A stretch of DNA of 64,000 bases from UBA1422 sp041859095 (GCA_041859095.1 JBHEKY010000028.1:1-64000), one strand, 5' to 3'; shown: positions 1 through 8,534, counted from the stretch's first letter. Notes: generated from the letters alone by a model not told the origin. Made by a program: numbers and translations.

Positions 1-580
1 CGTCAACAATGGTCATGTCTGCGGCCATTGCCATAAGCGGATTCAAACCTCTTGCGGTTTTGCTGTAGACCAGGTTGCCAAAAGAGTCTGCTTTTTCGGC
101 TAGAATAATGGCAACATCAGCGCGGAGCGCAGATTCAATCAAGAATGTTTTGCCGTTTACAACGACCTGTGGTTTGCCTTCTTCGACCATAGTGCCAAGA
201 CCCACATCAGTAAGGATGCCTCCCAGACCAACGCCACCTGCTCTGATTCTTTCGGCCAGGGTGCCCTGAGGAGAGAATTCAACCTCCAATTTGCCTTCGT
301 TCATCAACTTCCCGGTTGTGGGGGTTGCGCCGATGTGGCTTGTAATGAGTTTTTTGACTTGCTCGTTTTGGATGATGTGGTCCGGGCCAACATTGGGATC
401 GCCTGCATCGATTGAAATCAATGTCAAGTTCTTGACATTCTTTTTAATGATTTCATTCACCAGACGGTACGATGAGCCTACGCCACCAAATCCAGCAATC
501 ATGATTGTCATGCCATCCTGGATATATTCCATGGCTTCTTCGACGGTTTTGATTTTTCCAAACTTGTTTTCTACTTCCAT
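1..580 (-). CDS. CoA-transferase subunit A (acetoacetate/butyrate type), C-terminus off the window
   Basis: This is the alpha subunit of a two-subunit family I CoA-transferase. Such enzymes move CoA between short-chain acids such as acetate, acetoacetate and butyrate. The first 193 residues are present and the rest lies beyond base 1. The N-terminus shows the glycine-rich stretch typical of the family (IAGFGGVGSSYRLV, residues about 28-41). Later come SHIGATP and a conserved region ending in NLVYSKTARGLNP. The ATG at 580 is preceded by GGTGAG. The partner B subunit should lie just outside the window to the left. A sigma-54-type promoter about 100 bases upstream suggests activator-controlled expression. 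The substrate cannot be decided from this half-gene. Confidence 0.88.
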   Translation of the reverse strand, partial: MEVENKFGKIKTVEEAMEYIQDGMTIMIAGFGGVGSSYRLVNEIIKKNVKNLTLISIDAGDPNVGPDHIIQNEQVKKLITSHIGATPTTGKLMNEGKLEVEFSPQGTLAERIRAGGVGLGGILTDVGLGTMVEEGKPQVVVNGKTFLIESALRADVAIILAEKADSFGNLVYSKTARGLNPLMAMAADMTIVD

Positions 581-677
581 TTTCTCACCAACCTTTCATA
601 AAATTAATTATTTTTCTCTTGTGCTTTGCCGGTTATGTCTTGCGAAAAACCAAGAGAGTAATCATACCGTATATAAT

Positions 678-693
678 TGCAATTTCTATGCCA
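678..693 (-). promoter_or_regulatory. Sigma-54 type -24/-12 promoter for the CoA-transferase gene
   Basis: Read on the minus strand the sequence is TGGCAT, five bases (AGAAA), then TTGCA. This fits the TGGCAC-N5-TTGC consensus with only the sixth base differing and with the correct GG-GC spacing. It lies about 98 bases upstream of the start codon at 580 in a non-coding gap. A sigma-54 activator gene lies in the same window at 52281, but nothing in the sequence ties the two together. Confidence 0.6.
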
Positions 694-760
694 CATCTTG
701 CGATTCCTAAATTTGCTGGAATTTCAATGGGGTAGCCATTCGCCACCACATCGAAAATCA

Positions 761-800
761 ACAAAATCGGTTCAAATCATTTTAATTGAACCGATTTTGT
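761..800 (-). terminator. Hairpin terminator after the serine hydrolase gene
   Basis: A perfect 15-bp inverted repeat (ACAAAATCGGTTCAA and its complement) with a 10-base loop lies 12 bases past the stop of the leftward serine hydrolase gene. The stem itself ends in TTTTGT. It separates the alaX operon from the sigma-54 promoter that follows. Confidence 0.55.
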
Positions 801-812
801 AGCAGTGCTTAT

Positions 813-1898
813 TTATTCTTTGGAGAAAAGCTCGAAAACGCCTTTGCTGATTGTTTTTAAAGGTGCGCTGGATAAATTGGAACAGAGGATGATAAAGAGA
901 TCAAGTTCCGGACAAATCCAGAAGCTGGAGCGGAAACCCACATCCGCACCTTCGTGACCATAAAGCCGGAATCCGTTTTGTTCCCTGGAGAACCAGCTTA
1001 GGCAAATGTTTTCTCCATTGTTAGGCACGGTGGCATAAGGTTCCCACACCATTTGATAGGTTTCCTGACGTAGGATACGCTTGTTCAAATGGGCGGCTGC
1101 CCACTTGGCCGTGTCATAGATATTTGAAGTCAGCGTTGAACTAGGTGCATGGATACGATTGTAGGGATAATGAATCAGTGGCACGGTTTCTTTCGCAGCG
1201 TTTTTCTCGTGGGGAGAGCAGATGCTTGTCAACGCCCGGTCTGGCGTAAAGAAAGTGGAATCTATCATTCCCAGGGGTTTGAATAGGTGTTCATCCATAT
1301 ATTCTTCAAATGTTTGACCTGAGATTTCAGCAATGATAAGACCCAAAAGATCATACCCGATGTTGCTATAAGAAAATTTCTTTTTGCTGGGGGACCAAAG
1401 TAATCTGGCTTTTTTTATTTCATCGGATTGAATGTACTCCCGTAATGCTTCAACGCTTGTCTGTGGCCGATCCCAATGATAATCCGATACATCAGGCATT
1501 CCAGCGGTATGCGTCAAAAGCTGTCTGATGGTAATCTGCCTTGCGTCGGGCTCTCCCATTTGAAACCACTCTAAATAATGGGTAATGGGCGCATCCAAAT
1601 TCAACGCGCCTTTTTCCCAGAGTTGCATGATTCCTGTGCCGGTAAATAGCTTGGCCATTGAGGCCATATGGAAGATATCCTTGGGCTTTAGGGGCTCTCT
1701 TGTGATGACATTTTTTTGGCCAAATGACTTTACAAACTCCAACCCTTTTTGGCCGGTGCCGACACCCGCCACAATACCCGGCAAATCATAGTAATAATAT
1801 GCGTTAAAAATTTGCTCTTCCAAAATTTGATGAGAAACGTTCAATGACACGCTAGTCTCCTCCACTTCTTTTTGACGATTTGGGTTTAACTCTTTCAA
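813..1898 (-). CDS. Serine hydrolase of the beta-lactamase / class C family
   Basis: A 361-residue member of the beta-lactamase-related (class C, esterase EstB-like) serine hydrolases. The three active-site motifs are visible: SMAK at residues 80-83 (nucleophile Ser80, Lys83), YSN at 177-179, and HEG near residue 315 in the place of KTG. There is no clear signal peptide, so it is probably cytoplasmic and more likely an esterase or peptidase than a resistance enzyme. Its start overlaps the stop of the preceding DUF2889 gene by four bases (ATGA), so the two are translationally coupled. It is the last gene of a three-gene leftward operon that begins with alaX. The natural substrate is unknown. 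Confidence 0.85.
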   Translation of the reverse strand: MKELNPNRQKEVEETSVSLNVSHQILEEQIFNAYYYYDLPGIVAGVGTGQKGLEFVKSFGQKNVITREPLKPKDIFHMASMAKLFTGTGIMQLWEKGALNLDAPITHYLEWFQMGEPDARQITIRQLLTHTAGMPDVSDYHWDRPQTSVEALREYIQSDEIKKARLLWSPSKKKFSYSNIGYDLLGLIIAEISGQTFEEYMDEHLFKPLGMIDSTFFTPDRALTSICSPHEKNAAKETVPLIHYPYNRIHAPSSTLTSNIYDTAKWAAAHLNKRILRQETYQMVWEPYATVPNNGENICLSWFSREQNGFRLYGHEGADVGFRSSFWICPELDLFIILCSNLSSAPLKTISKGVFELFSKE

Positions 1899-2719
1899 TC
1901 TTTAGGTTTGTGTTCGTTGACCAACGGCAGCATGTCAGCCAATAGATCCGTCAGGTGATAACACCCTTGTGGTCCACCCACCAACCCGACGACTTGTTTT
2001 CTGGTCAGAGAATACATGTCCTTGCCCACAAAAGACTGACCATGGACGGTGGTTTCAAGGCAGCTGCTGCCAGGCGCACGGAACATGGAAAGACTGCAGT
2101 GGCAAATGATTCCGGTTTCCTTGTCGAAATGGATTTCTCCTGCCATCTCATGGTAACTGTCGTGGAAGGTGCCTTGTAGGGTCATATCGGTTCCGTGAGT
2201 GGAGAGCTGGTAGCTTTTGCATCGGTTGAAGAGATTGCCGGACCGTTGATACGGGCCAACATGCTCAAACCAGCCGGAGGTGTCTTGTTGTGGATGGGTG
2301 TAAAAACGGCAACCATTACTTTCCTTGTCCATCCAGTAGGCTTCGTAAGCCGATTCGTTGGGGTAACCCCGTTCCCGGAACAGATAGGTTTCCGCTTGCA
2401 TCAGCCCTTTAACACACTCAAAAATCAGCGACTTGATCAGAACGCCACCATTGGCTTCGGTTAAGTGTATGAGTGCGTTGCCAATCCCTGTGTTTGCCTT
2501 TACACCGATTGCATCGGTTGCGATACCTTTTCCCAACGGAATACTCTCTGGGGCTTTGCTGATTTCCCAATCCGCTTCCCGGATCAGATAATCCGAGACG
2601 CCTACGGCAAGCCATGCCGAGGCCTCAAAGTCTTTGCTTAAAATGATTGCTTTTGCATAAACAAACTCATCGTTTCGATCGATGGTGCAAAAGATATTCC
2701 GTTGTCCGATGATTGACAT
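1895..2719 (-). CDS. DUF2889-like protein
   Basis: A 274-residue soluble protein without transmembrane segments. The C-terminal half, with MFRAPGSSC, a long helical stretch and the closing motif GCYHLTDLLADML, resembles DUF2889. Proteins of that family have no assigned function and are often found near aromatic or CoA-linked catabolic genes. The N-terminal about 120 residues do not suggest a known family; they include a GKGIATDAIG stretch and a helix rich in small residues. It sits 24 bases after alaX and overlaps the serine hydrolase by four bases, so all three are probably one transcript. The family assignment rests on motif recall and is moderately sure; no function is proposed. Confidence 0.6.
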   Translation of the reverse strand: MSIIGQRNIFCTIDRNDEFVYAKAIILSKDFEASAWLAVGVSDYLIREADWEISKAPESIPLGKGIATDAIGVKANTGIGNALIHLTEANGGVLIKSLIFECVKGLMQAETYLFRERGYPNESAYEAYWMDKESNGCRFYTHPQQDTSGWFEHVGPYQRSGNLFNRCKSYQLSTHGTDMTLQGTFHDSYHEMAGEIHFDKETGIICHCSLSMFRAPGSSCLETTVHGQSFVGKDMYSLTRKQVVGLVGGPQGCYHLTDLLADMLPLVNEHKPKD

Positions 2720-2743
2720 TCGATTACTCCTTGAAAATATTGG

Positions 2744-3979
2744 CTAGCGTAGGTGTTTTTCCAGCAGGTCAATGAAGAGGTCCGGATAATCCGGTTTGCT
2801 GAACAAAATTCGGGAGGAGGTGGGATTGCCACCGCCTTTTCCGTTATAAATATCCACGTGATCCTTGACCAGTTTGCCGCAGTCGGGCTTGCCGTCAGAG
2901 AACAAAAACAGGGTATTTGTTGGTGGGTAGTGAAGAATCAAGAGACCTGTAAATTTGCCCGTCATGCCCCTACCAATGGTCAACAGGTCATCCATGGGCA
3001 GATCGTCATAGACCCGCACAATCATGGGAACTTTGGGAACGAGTGCAGTTGTCTGCATTTGTTCTGCAGTCTTGGAAATTTCCGCAAGCCTGCTTTGAAT
3101 CACTGATTGACGGAGCTTGTAAAACTCAGCCCTGACTTCACTGCTTTTTGCTTCCCGAGCCTCCACCTTCTCCAGCAAATCCTCCACACCGGCAGAAAAT
3201 TTCTTTCCAAGACTTCCGATGAGCTGATGTTTCTCTTGATAGTCCGAAAAAGCCCGCTTTCCGGCTTCAAAATAAATCCGGAACATGCCTTTATAATTTT
3301 CTACCTTATATATCTTTATTAACCCGACGCTCCCGGAGGTGGTGGGGTGCGTGCCACAGCAGGCTACACAATCGCTGGGATTGTCCGGGCTACCAACGCA
3401 TACGATGGTAATGTCTTCTTCAATGGCCAGTTCTTTACGGAGAGGAATACCGGCAGCCTCTTCTTTGCTATCATAGCGCCGGGTTGTGACCGGCAAGTCT
3501 TGCCAGATGACGAGGTTTGCTTCTTCTTCCGCATGGACGGCCATTTCCCAGGTGACGGCCTGAAAATCCGGATTGTGTTCCAGACTGATGTCGATGGTCA
3601 TGTATTCGTCGCCCATATGGAACCCACGGTTTACACCGCCGTAGTCACGGAAGAAAATACCGGATAATATGTGCTCGCCGCAGTGGCGTTGCATGTGATC
3701 AAATCGTCTCTCCCAGTCGAGGATCAACCGGACCGACTGGCCGGGGACAAAGGCATCTGTTTCCAGCAGGTGGTATACCTCGTCGCCACTTTCTACCACC
3801 CCGGCCAGGGCAACCCCATTTACCGTCCCCAGATCCCAGGGTTGCCCCCCGCCCTCGGGAAAGAAAATGGTCTCGGAAAGCACTAGGGCGGGTCGGTCAT
3901 TTAACCGATCCAACCGGATGATTGTAGTATCCATTTCTTTTAAATTCACATCATCTTCGTAACATTTTTTTGTGGTCAT
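2744..3979 (-). CDS. alaX: Alanyl-tRNA editing protein AlaX (long form)
   Basis: A free-standing editing domain related to alanyl-tRNA synthetase that hydrolyses mischarged Ser- or Gly-tRNA(Ala). The zinc ligands are seen as HCGEH (His99, His103) and CCGTH (Cys207, His211), in the order found in AlaRS. The N-terminus has FFPEGGGQP, the hallmark of the AlaRS second additional domain. The C-terminal 150 residues contain a helical linker and a DHHA1-like end (YNGKGGGNP), making this the long AlaX form at 411 residues. The start at 3979 is chosen because AGGAGG lies directly upstream; a longer frame reaching to 4069 lacks this. It heads the leftward operon with the DUF2889 and serine hydrolase genes. 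Confidence 0.92.
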   Translation of the reverse strand: MTTKKCYEDDVNLKEMDTTIIRLDRLNDRPALVLSETIFFPEGGGQPWDLGTVNGVALAGVVESGDEVYHLLETDAFVPGQSVRLILDWERRFDHMQRHCGEHILSGIFFRDYGGVNRGFHMGDEYMTIDISLEHNPDFQAVTWEMAVHAEEEANLVIWQDLPVTTRRYDSKEEAAGIPLRKELAIEEDITIVCVGSPDNPSDCVACCGTHPTTSGSVGLIKIYKVENYKGMFRIYFEAGKRAFSDYQEKHQLIGSLGKKFSAGVEDLLEKVEAREAKSSEVRAEFYKLRQSVIQSRLAEISKTAEQMQTTALVPKVPMIVRVYDDLPMDDLLTIGRGMTGKFTGLLILHYPPTNTLFLFSDGKPDCGKLVKDHVDIYNGKGGGNPTSSRILFSKPDYPDLFIDLLEKHLR

Positions 3980-4004
3980 CTCTCTGTCTCCTCCTGCTGA
4001 AATT

Positions 4005-4013
4005 ATTATAGCA
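4005..4013 (-). promoter_or_regulatory. Extended -10 promoter for alaX
   Basis: On the minus strand the sequence reads TGCTATAAT, a consensus -10 with the TG extension, ending 25 bases before the alaX start codon. No good -35 is seen at 16-18 bases, as is common for extended -10 promoters. Confidence 0.4.
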
Positions 4014-4210
4014 CAATTGCACAAAATTGTTATATAATGTTGAACACGAGGTACTAGTTTGCGGTTCACCCAAAACGAACAAAAAGAAACGGGTGAAATA
4101 AAAAACGAACAGCCTGTGGATAGAATTGTTTGTCAAGTAGCAAAAAAATAGTTAAAACGTTGAAAAACATGGACTGGCATGAAAATAGTTGTGCACAGGC
4201 ATCCGTGGAT

Positions 4211-4228
4211 AGAATTGTATACAATTCT
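4211..4228. promoter_or_regulatory. 18-bp perfect palindrome, candidate operator
   Basis: AGAATTGTATACAATTCT is a perfect palindrome about 120 bases upstream of the AraC-type gene. Half of it is repeated at 4122-4129, within the copy of a 14-bp direct repeat. Its symmetry suits a dimeric repressor or activator. Confidence 0.45.
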
Positions 4229-4345
4229 GATGAGCCTGTGGACAAATACCACAAATGCCGAAAAATAAACATTCTTGCTTGTTGATACTCCCGAAAGTAG
4301 CCCACGAACAAAAGTTTACATAATACCGAAATAGGAGTGAAGACC

Positions 4346-5890
4346 ATGCTGAAAGAGCGGATCATTTTTAGGGATAATTTACCAGTCAATTTGCTTGTGG
4401 CAGACATTGACAGTTACCCCATTCACTTCCACGATGAGTTGGAAGTAGTCTTTGTTTTGAAAGGCCAAATACTCCTGCGAAACGGGTACTATACCTACAA
4501 GCTAAAGCCCGGCGATATCTTCATTCTCAACGACCGGGAAATTCATAGTTTTGCCAGAGTGGAAGACGAAGAAAACATGGTTATGATGCTTCAACTGGAC
4601 TTAACCTATTTTTCCAGATACTACGAAAACCTGAACAACAATTTTTTTGTCACCGATATGGACGACGACGACGACGAAAGTCTGGAGGTGCTTCGCAAAC
4701 TGCTGTCAAGAATTCTAATCGATGTTTTGGAGAAAGGGAGCCGGTACGAGCAACGGGTCATCGAAAGCACTCATAATTTAATTGCCAGCCTTCAGGCGGA
4801 CTTTCATTATTTTGTGATGGAAGACGGCAAATTCGTCAACGAGACGAAAAACAAAGGCAACAAAATATTGGCAGCCCGACTGAACCGTATCACCGACTAT
4901 ATGTACGACAACTACTATCGAAAATTGACCCTGAGCGAAATTGCCAAACGGGAGCATCTTAGTATCTATTATCTTTCCCACGTCATCAAAGAGGCTTCGG
5001 GTCTTAGCTTCCAGGAACTCTTGAACTTCATACGCGTGGAAGAATCTGAAAAGCTACTTCTGGGTACCAACAAGAAACTGGGAACCATTGCAGAAGAAAG
5101 CGGATTCTCAGCGCTTCGATATTATATCAAGCATTTTGAAACGTGGTTCCATGTGCACCCCAGCCTTTATCGAAAAGAATTCAACGGCAAAGTCAGTGGA
5201 CGGGAAAGCAAGGCCGTGCTAAGCAGGTGTAACCCGGACGATATTGAAGCGTCCTTAAGGCAATTGGTTTCCGGCATATCAGGGGGATACATTTCGAGCA
5301 AAACCTCTGGACCTAACCTGGTCCACTTAGTGGGCGATGTGCTTCATGAATCGGAGGCCGGAATAGGTCTGCCGGACCGCTTTATGACACTGGAAGGTTT
5401 GGGAGAAATATGTGTGGTCTATCGGACCTTAATGGGTCTGGGAGAGAAAAGAGTGGCGGTGGGAGATCAGTACATCATCACGGCGAAGGGAACCCATGTT
5501 GCCGGCGTAGAAGCCGCCTCGGTTTTGATTATTAATATGAACGAAGAGTTGATGACCAAACTTGTGGAAGCAAACACCCCAGACAATCTTTATGAAATTG
5601 TTGCAGAGAATCAGGATGATTTGGAGTTTCTGCTGAGATGGGAGGGGCTTTCGGGCAGGTATCAGATCACTAGATATAAGATGTCACGGGAAAATTGCCT
5701 CCATGTTCTTCAGACTGCCGGGGAAAAAGGCAGGAGAAGGTCTGCCAGAGAGAATCTCCTAGGCCGGCTTTCTTCGATGGCTACCGTTGAGTTCGACGAA
5801 TTGAACTGCGTGGAAACCATTAGCCTTAGGACGACACTAAAAGGGTTTTCCTGGGAACTGATTCTCATTGACAAGAAAACGGCAAACTAA
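4346..5890 (+). CDS. AraC family regulator with a GH39-like C-terminal extension
   Basis: A 514-residue transcription factor. Residues 1-110 form a cupin-like sensor domain (HFHDELEVVFVLKG, then LKPGDIFILN). Residues about 175-275 form the double helix-turn-helix AraC domain (LTLSEIAKREHLS and LGTIAEESGFSALRYY). The remaining 230 residues are unusual. Their end, with YQITRYKMSREN and a following beta-rich stretch, resembles the C-terminal beta domain found in AraC-GH39 fusion regulators, but there is no room for the catalytic barrel. The ATG at 4346 is chosen because AGGAG lies eight bases before it; a GTG nine bases earlier overlaps that site. It may control the oxidoreductase gene that follows. 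The DNA-binding role is sure; the extension is inferred. Confidence 0.85.
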   Translation: MLKERIIFRDNLPVNLLVADIDSYPIHFHDELEVVFVLKGQILLRNGYYTYKLKPGDIFILNDREIHSFARVEDEENMVMMLQLDLTYFSRYYENLNNNFFVTDMDDDDDESLEVLRKLLSRILIDVLEKGSRYEQRVIESTHNLIASLQADFHYFVMEDGKFVNETKNKGNKILAARLNRITDYMYDNYYRKLTLSEIAKREHLSIYYLSHVIKEASGLSFQELLNFIRVEESEKLLLGTNKKLGTIAEESGFSALRYYIKHFETWFHVHPSLYRKEFNGKVSGRESKAVLSRCNPDDIEASLRQLVSGISGGYISSKTSGPNLVHLVGDVLHESEAGIGLPDRFMTLEGLGEICVVYRTLMGLGEKRVAVGDQYIITAKGTHVAGVEAASVLIINMNEELMTKLVEANTPDNLYEIVAENQDDLEFLLRWEGLSGRYQITRYKMSRENCLHVLQTAGEKGRRRSARENLLGRLSSMATVEFDELNCVETISLRTTLKGFSWELILIDKKTAN

Positions 5891-5914
5891 TACATAAAAA
5901 CAGCAATGTAATAG

Positions 5915-5942
5915 TTGAACAACCAGATTTTAATGATAAACT
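5915..5942 (+). promoter_or_regulatory. Promoter for the saccharopine-dehydrogenase-like gene
   Basis: TTGAAC and TAAACT are separated by 16 bases and lie about 80 bases upstream of the ATG at 6023, in the gap after the AraC-type gene. Confidence 0.5.
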
Positions 5943-6022
5943 GATAGCATAAAGAATGGATTCTGAGAGGATAAACGTTTGGGTTTGACTTTCAGGAACA
6001 GATAAAAATCAAGGAGGATTAC

Positions 6023-7294
6023 ATGAAAATATTGATTATCGGTGCCGGTGGTGTCGGTACATCCATGGCAACCATTATTAAGCGAGCCGGAGCGGATGCT
6101 GATTGGGCAACCAAAATTGTTATGGCTGACTACAATCTGGATCGTGCAAAAGAAGTGGCTGAACATATTTGTGGCGGCGGAAGATTTATTGCCGAAAAAA
6201 TCAACGCAAAAGATGCCGCCAATATTGAAGAAGTCATCAAAAAACACGAAATCGACTTTGTTATGAACGCAGTTGAACCCCTGTTCAACGAATGCATTTT
6301 TGACACATGCTATAAAACCGGCGTCAAATATATGGACGCTGCCATGACACTTTCCTATCCTGACCCCGAAAAACCATTCGAAAAAACCGGAATTAAGTTG
6401 GGCGACTATCAATTCGACAGACATGAAGATTGGGCCAAATCCGGGAATCTGGCGTTGGTAGGCATGGGCGTGGAACCGGGAATGGCTAACGTGTTTGCAA
6501 AATTCGCTGCAGATCATTTGTTTGATGTGATTGATGAAGTCAATATCCGTGACGGTGACAACTATTGTGGCGATGATGTAGGATATTTTGGCTTCTCCGT
6601 ATGGACAACCATTGAAGAATGTCTGAATCCTCCGGTAGTATACGAAAAAGGAAAAGGCTGGTTCACCACTGAGAACTTCTCTGAACCAGAAATATTTAAC
6701 TTCCCGGGAGGCATCGGCGACGTAGAAGTAATCAACGTCGAACACGAAGAAGTGCTGCTTGTGCCCAGAGTCATTGACTGTAACAGAGTTACTTTCAAGT
6801 ATGGCGTACCAAAAGACACCAGAGACATGCTGATGTATTTAAGAGATTTGGGACTGTCTGACAAAGACACCAAAATCAAAGTGGGAGATAGCGAAATCAC
6901 CCCAAGAGATTTTCTTGTAAAAGTCATTCCAAACCCTGTTGAATCAACCATGAAAATGACCGGAAAAGGTTGTGCCGGCGCATGGGTAACCGGAACCAAA
7001 GATGGCATGAAAAGATCGGTTTACCTGTATCAGGTTGCCGACAATCAGGATTGCATCAAAAAATACACCACCAACGCAGTTGTTGCTCAGACAGCAGTGG
7101 GACCCGTCATTGGAATGGAACTGGTTGCCAAAGGACTGTGGGGCGGATCTGGCGTGTTAGGCCCGGAAAGCTTCCCGCCTGACGTATTTGTAGAACGTCT
7201 ATCCAAATATGAATTCCCTGCCGGAATCCGGGAGATGGATTCAGAATATGCGGACCACCTTAACGAAAAGGCATTTGCGGATGCTGTAAAATAG
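6023..7294 (+). CDS. Saccharopine dehydrogenase family oxidoreductase
   Basis: A 423-residue NAD(P)-dependent oxidoreductase of the saccharopine dehydrogenase / carboxynorspermidine synthase family. The Rossmann motif opens the protein (IGAGGVGTSMA, residues 5-15), and GMGVEPGMANVFA marks the family's second conserved block. The length suits a single-function bacterial enzyme. AAGGAGG precedes the ATG. Family members make or break secondary amines between an amino acid and a keto acid or semialdehyde; the actual substrate cannot be read from the sequence. Its neighbours are an AraC regulator upstream and, on the far side of the alaX operon, a CoA-transferase, which would suit amino acid fermentation. 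It ends at a strong bidirectional terminator. Confidence 0.85.
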   Translation: MKILIIGAGGVGTSMATIIKRAGADADWATKIVMADYNLDRAKEVAEHICGGGRFIAEKINAKDAANIEEVIKKHEIDFVMNAVEPLFNECIFDTCYKTGVKYMDAAMTLSYPDPEKPFEKTGIKLGDYQFDRHEDWAKSGNLALVGMGVEPGMANVFAKFAADHLFDVIDEVNIRDGDNYCGDDVGYFGFSVWTTIEECLNPPVVYEKGKGWFTTENFSEPEIFNFPGGIGDVEVINVEHEEVLLVPRVIDCNRVTFKYGVPKDTRDMLMYLRDLGLSDKDTKIKVGDSEITPRDFLVKVIPNPVESTMKMTGKGCAGAWVTGTKDGMKRSVYLYQVADNQDCIKKYTTNAVVAQTAVGPVIGMELVAKGLWGGSGVLGPESFPPDVFVERLSKYEFPAGIREMDSEYADHLNEKAFADAVK

Positions 7295-7318
7295 GGGTTT
7301 TTATACACTTCCTTCTTA

Positions 7319-7372
7319 AAAAGGGCTGTCTCAAGATGATTACAAAATCATTTTGAGACAGCCCTTTTGTTT
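7319..7372. terminator. Strong bidirectional terminator
   Basis: A 22-bp stem with one G-T wobble (arms 7319-7340 and 7347-7368) has T-runs on both strands. It lies between the convergent dehydrogenase and aldo/keto reductase genes and can serve both. Confidence 0.88.
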
Positions 7373-7379
7373 GTTATAG

Positions 7380-8534
7380 TTATTCGACCAAATCCCCGGC
7401 ACACGGTTTGCCCTCAAAGATCATAGACCCTTCGCTCATGATTTTACTGATGGGAAGGTGTTGTGGGCAAAGACCTTCACAAACCTTGCAACCGGTACAA
7501 AGAGATGGTTTGTACTTGGGGAACCACCATCCAAAGTTCACCATGACTTTGGGGTTTTGCTCATAGATATGCCACTCGTTGGATAATTCGATAAAGGATG
7601 GAATGTCGATTTTTTGTGGACATGGCATACAGTATTTGCATGCTGTACAAGAGTACGGAATCAGTTCGTTATACAGTTTTGAAACCCGGTCAATCCGCTG
7701 ATGCTCTTCTGCGGTAAGCAGGGGCGGGGTCATATGGGAAAAAATATTTAAGTTTTCGTCTAATTGGGATTCTGCACTCATGCCACTTAAAATGGTTAAA
7801 ATGCCAGACAAGTCTGCTACCCATCGGAACGCCCAATCTGCCGGTGAACGCTGAACCTGGGCTTCTAACCAGATGGCATCAATGACCGGAGGGATCCGAT
7901 CAGTTAATTTTCCGCCTTTTAATGGCTCCATGATAATCACGGGAATGCCTTTGGATTCTGCATAGTGCAGGCCTTTCAGTCCGGCCTGGTACTCTTTGTC
8001 CATATAGTTCAATTGAATCTGACAAAAATCCCAGGAGTAGGCATCAACCAGCTCCTTGAAAAACGGGAGTTCATCATGGAATGAAAAACCAATATGGTGA
8101 ATCCGCCCAAGGCGTTTTTGTTCTTCTAAGTATTCCAACAAACCAAACTTTTGACATCTTTCCCAGATGGCAACGGTAAGATTGTGAATGAGATACATAT
8201 CAATGACCGATGTATCCAGTCTTTGCAGTTGGGTTTCAAAAAGAGTGGCCATGCCCTCTCGGTCCTTGGCCATCCAGATGGGCATCTTATCGGCTAATAA
8301 AACCTTTTCGCGATATCCGTCTTTGAGGGCTTTGCCGGTGATGACTTCGCTAATTCCGTCGTGATACATATACGCAGTATCTACATAATTGATACCGTTG
8401 TCGATGGCTTTGCGAATCAGTGCGATGGCTGCCGCTTCATCGACCGTTCCATCGGGTAATTCGGGAAGCCGCATGGTGCCCATGCCCAGTAACGAAACCT
8501 GTTGATTGGTTTTTTTAAATGTTGTGTATTGCAT
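7380..8534 (-). CDS. Aldo/keto reductase with C-terminal [4Fe-4S] ferredoxin motifs
   Basis: A 384-residue protein. Residues 1-290 form an aldo/keto reductase barrel with the catalytic Asp-Tyr context (YVDTAYMYHDG) and, further on, an LIHNL strand. Residues about 300-384 add two iron-sulfur motifs: CTACKYCMPCP and CTGCKVCEGLCP. Such AKR-ferredoxin proteins are common in anaerobes and use NAD(P)H and probably ferredoxin, but few have known substrates. The ATG at 8534 has AGGAGA eight bases upstream; a longer frame runs back into the upstream gene without such a site. It begins ten bases after the stop of the preceding leftward gene, so the two are co-transcribed. Confidence 0.88.
   Translation of the reverse strand: MQYTTFKKTNQQVSLLGMGTMRLPELPDGTVDEAAAIALIRKAIDNGINYVDTAYMYHDGISEVITGKALKDGYREKVLLADKMPIWMAKDREGMATLFETQLQRLDTSVIDMYLIHNLTVAIWERCQKFGLLEYLEEQKRLGRIHHIGFSFHDELPFFKELVDAYSWDFCQIQLNYMDKEYQAGLKGLHYAESKGIPVIIMEPLKGGKLTDRIPPVIDAIWLEAQVQRSPADWAFRWVADLSGILTILSGMSAESQLDENLNIFSHMTPPLLTAEEHQRIDRVSKLYNELIPYSCTACKYCMPCPQKIDIPSFIELSNEWHIYEQNPKVMVNFGWWFPKYKPSLCTGCKVCEGLCPQHLPISKIMSEGSMIFEGKPCAGDLVE

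Larger units (their letters stand above)
3980..4345. other. Regulatory gap between alaX and the AraC-type gene
   Basis: This 366-bp divergent gap contains no convincing gene. It holds an extended -10 for alaX near 4005, an 18-bp perfect palindrome at 4211-4228, a 14-bp direct repeat GTGGATAGAATTGT at 4116 and 4205, and a related GTGGACAAAT at 4238. The repeats suggest binding sites for a regulator, most simply the AraC-type protein encoded immediately to the right. Confidence 0.5.

Noticed and set aside
4204..4245. DnaA-box-like words considered as a replication origin
   Set aside because: There are only three imperfect copies, with no dnaA or dnaN gene and no AT-rich unwinding region; kept only as a regulatory-site observation.
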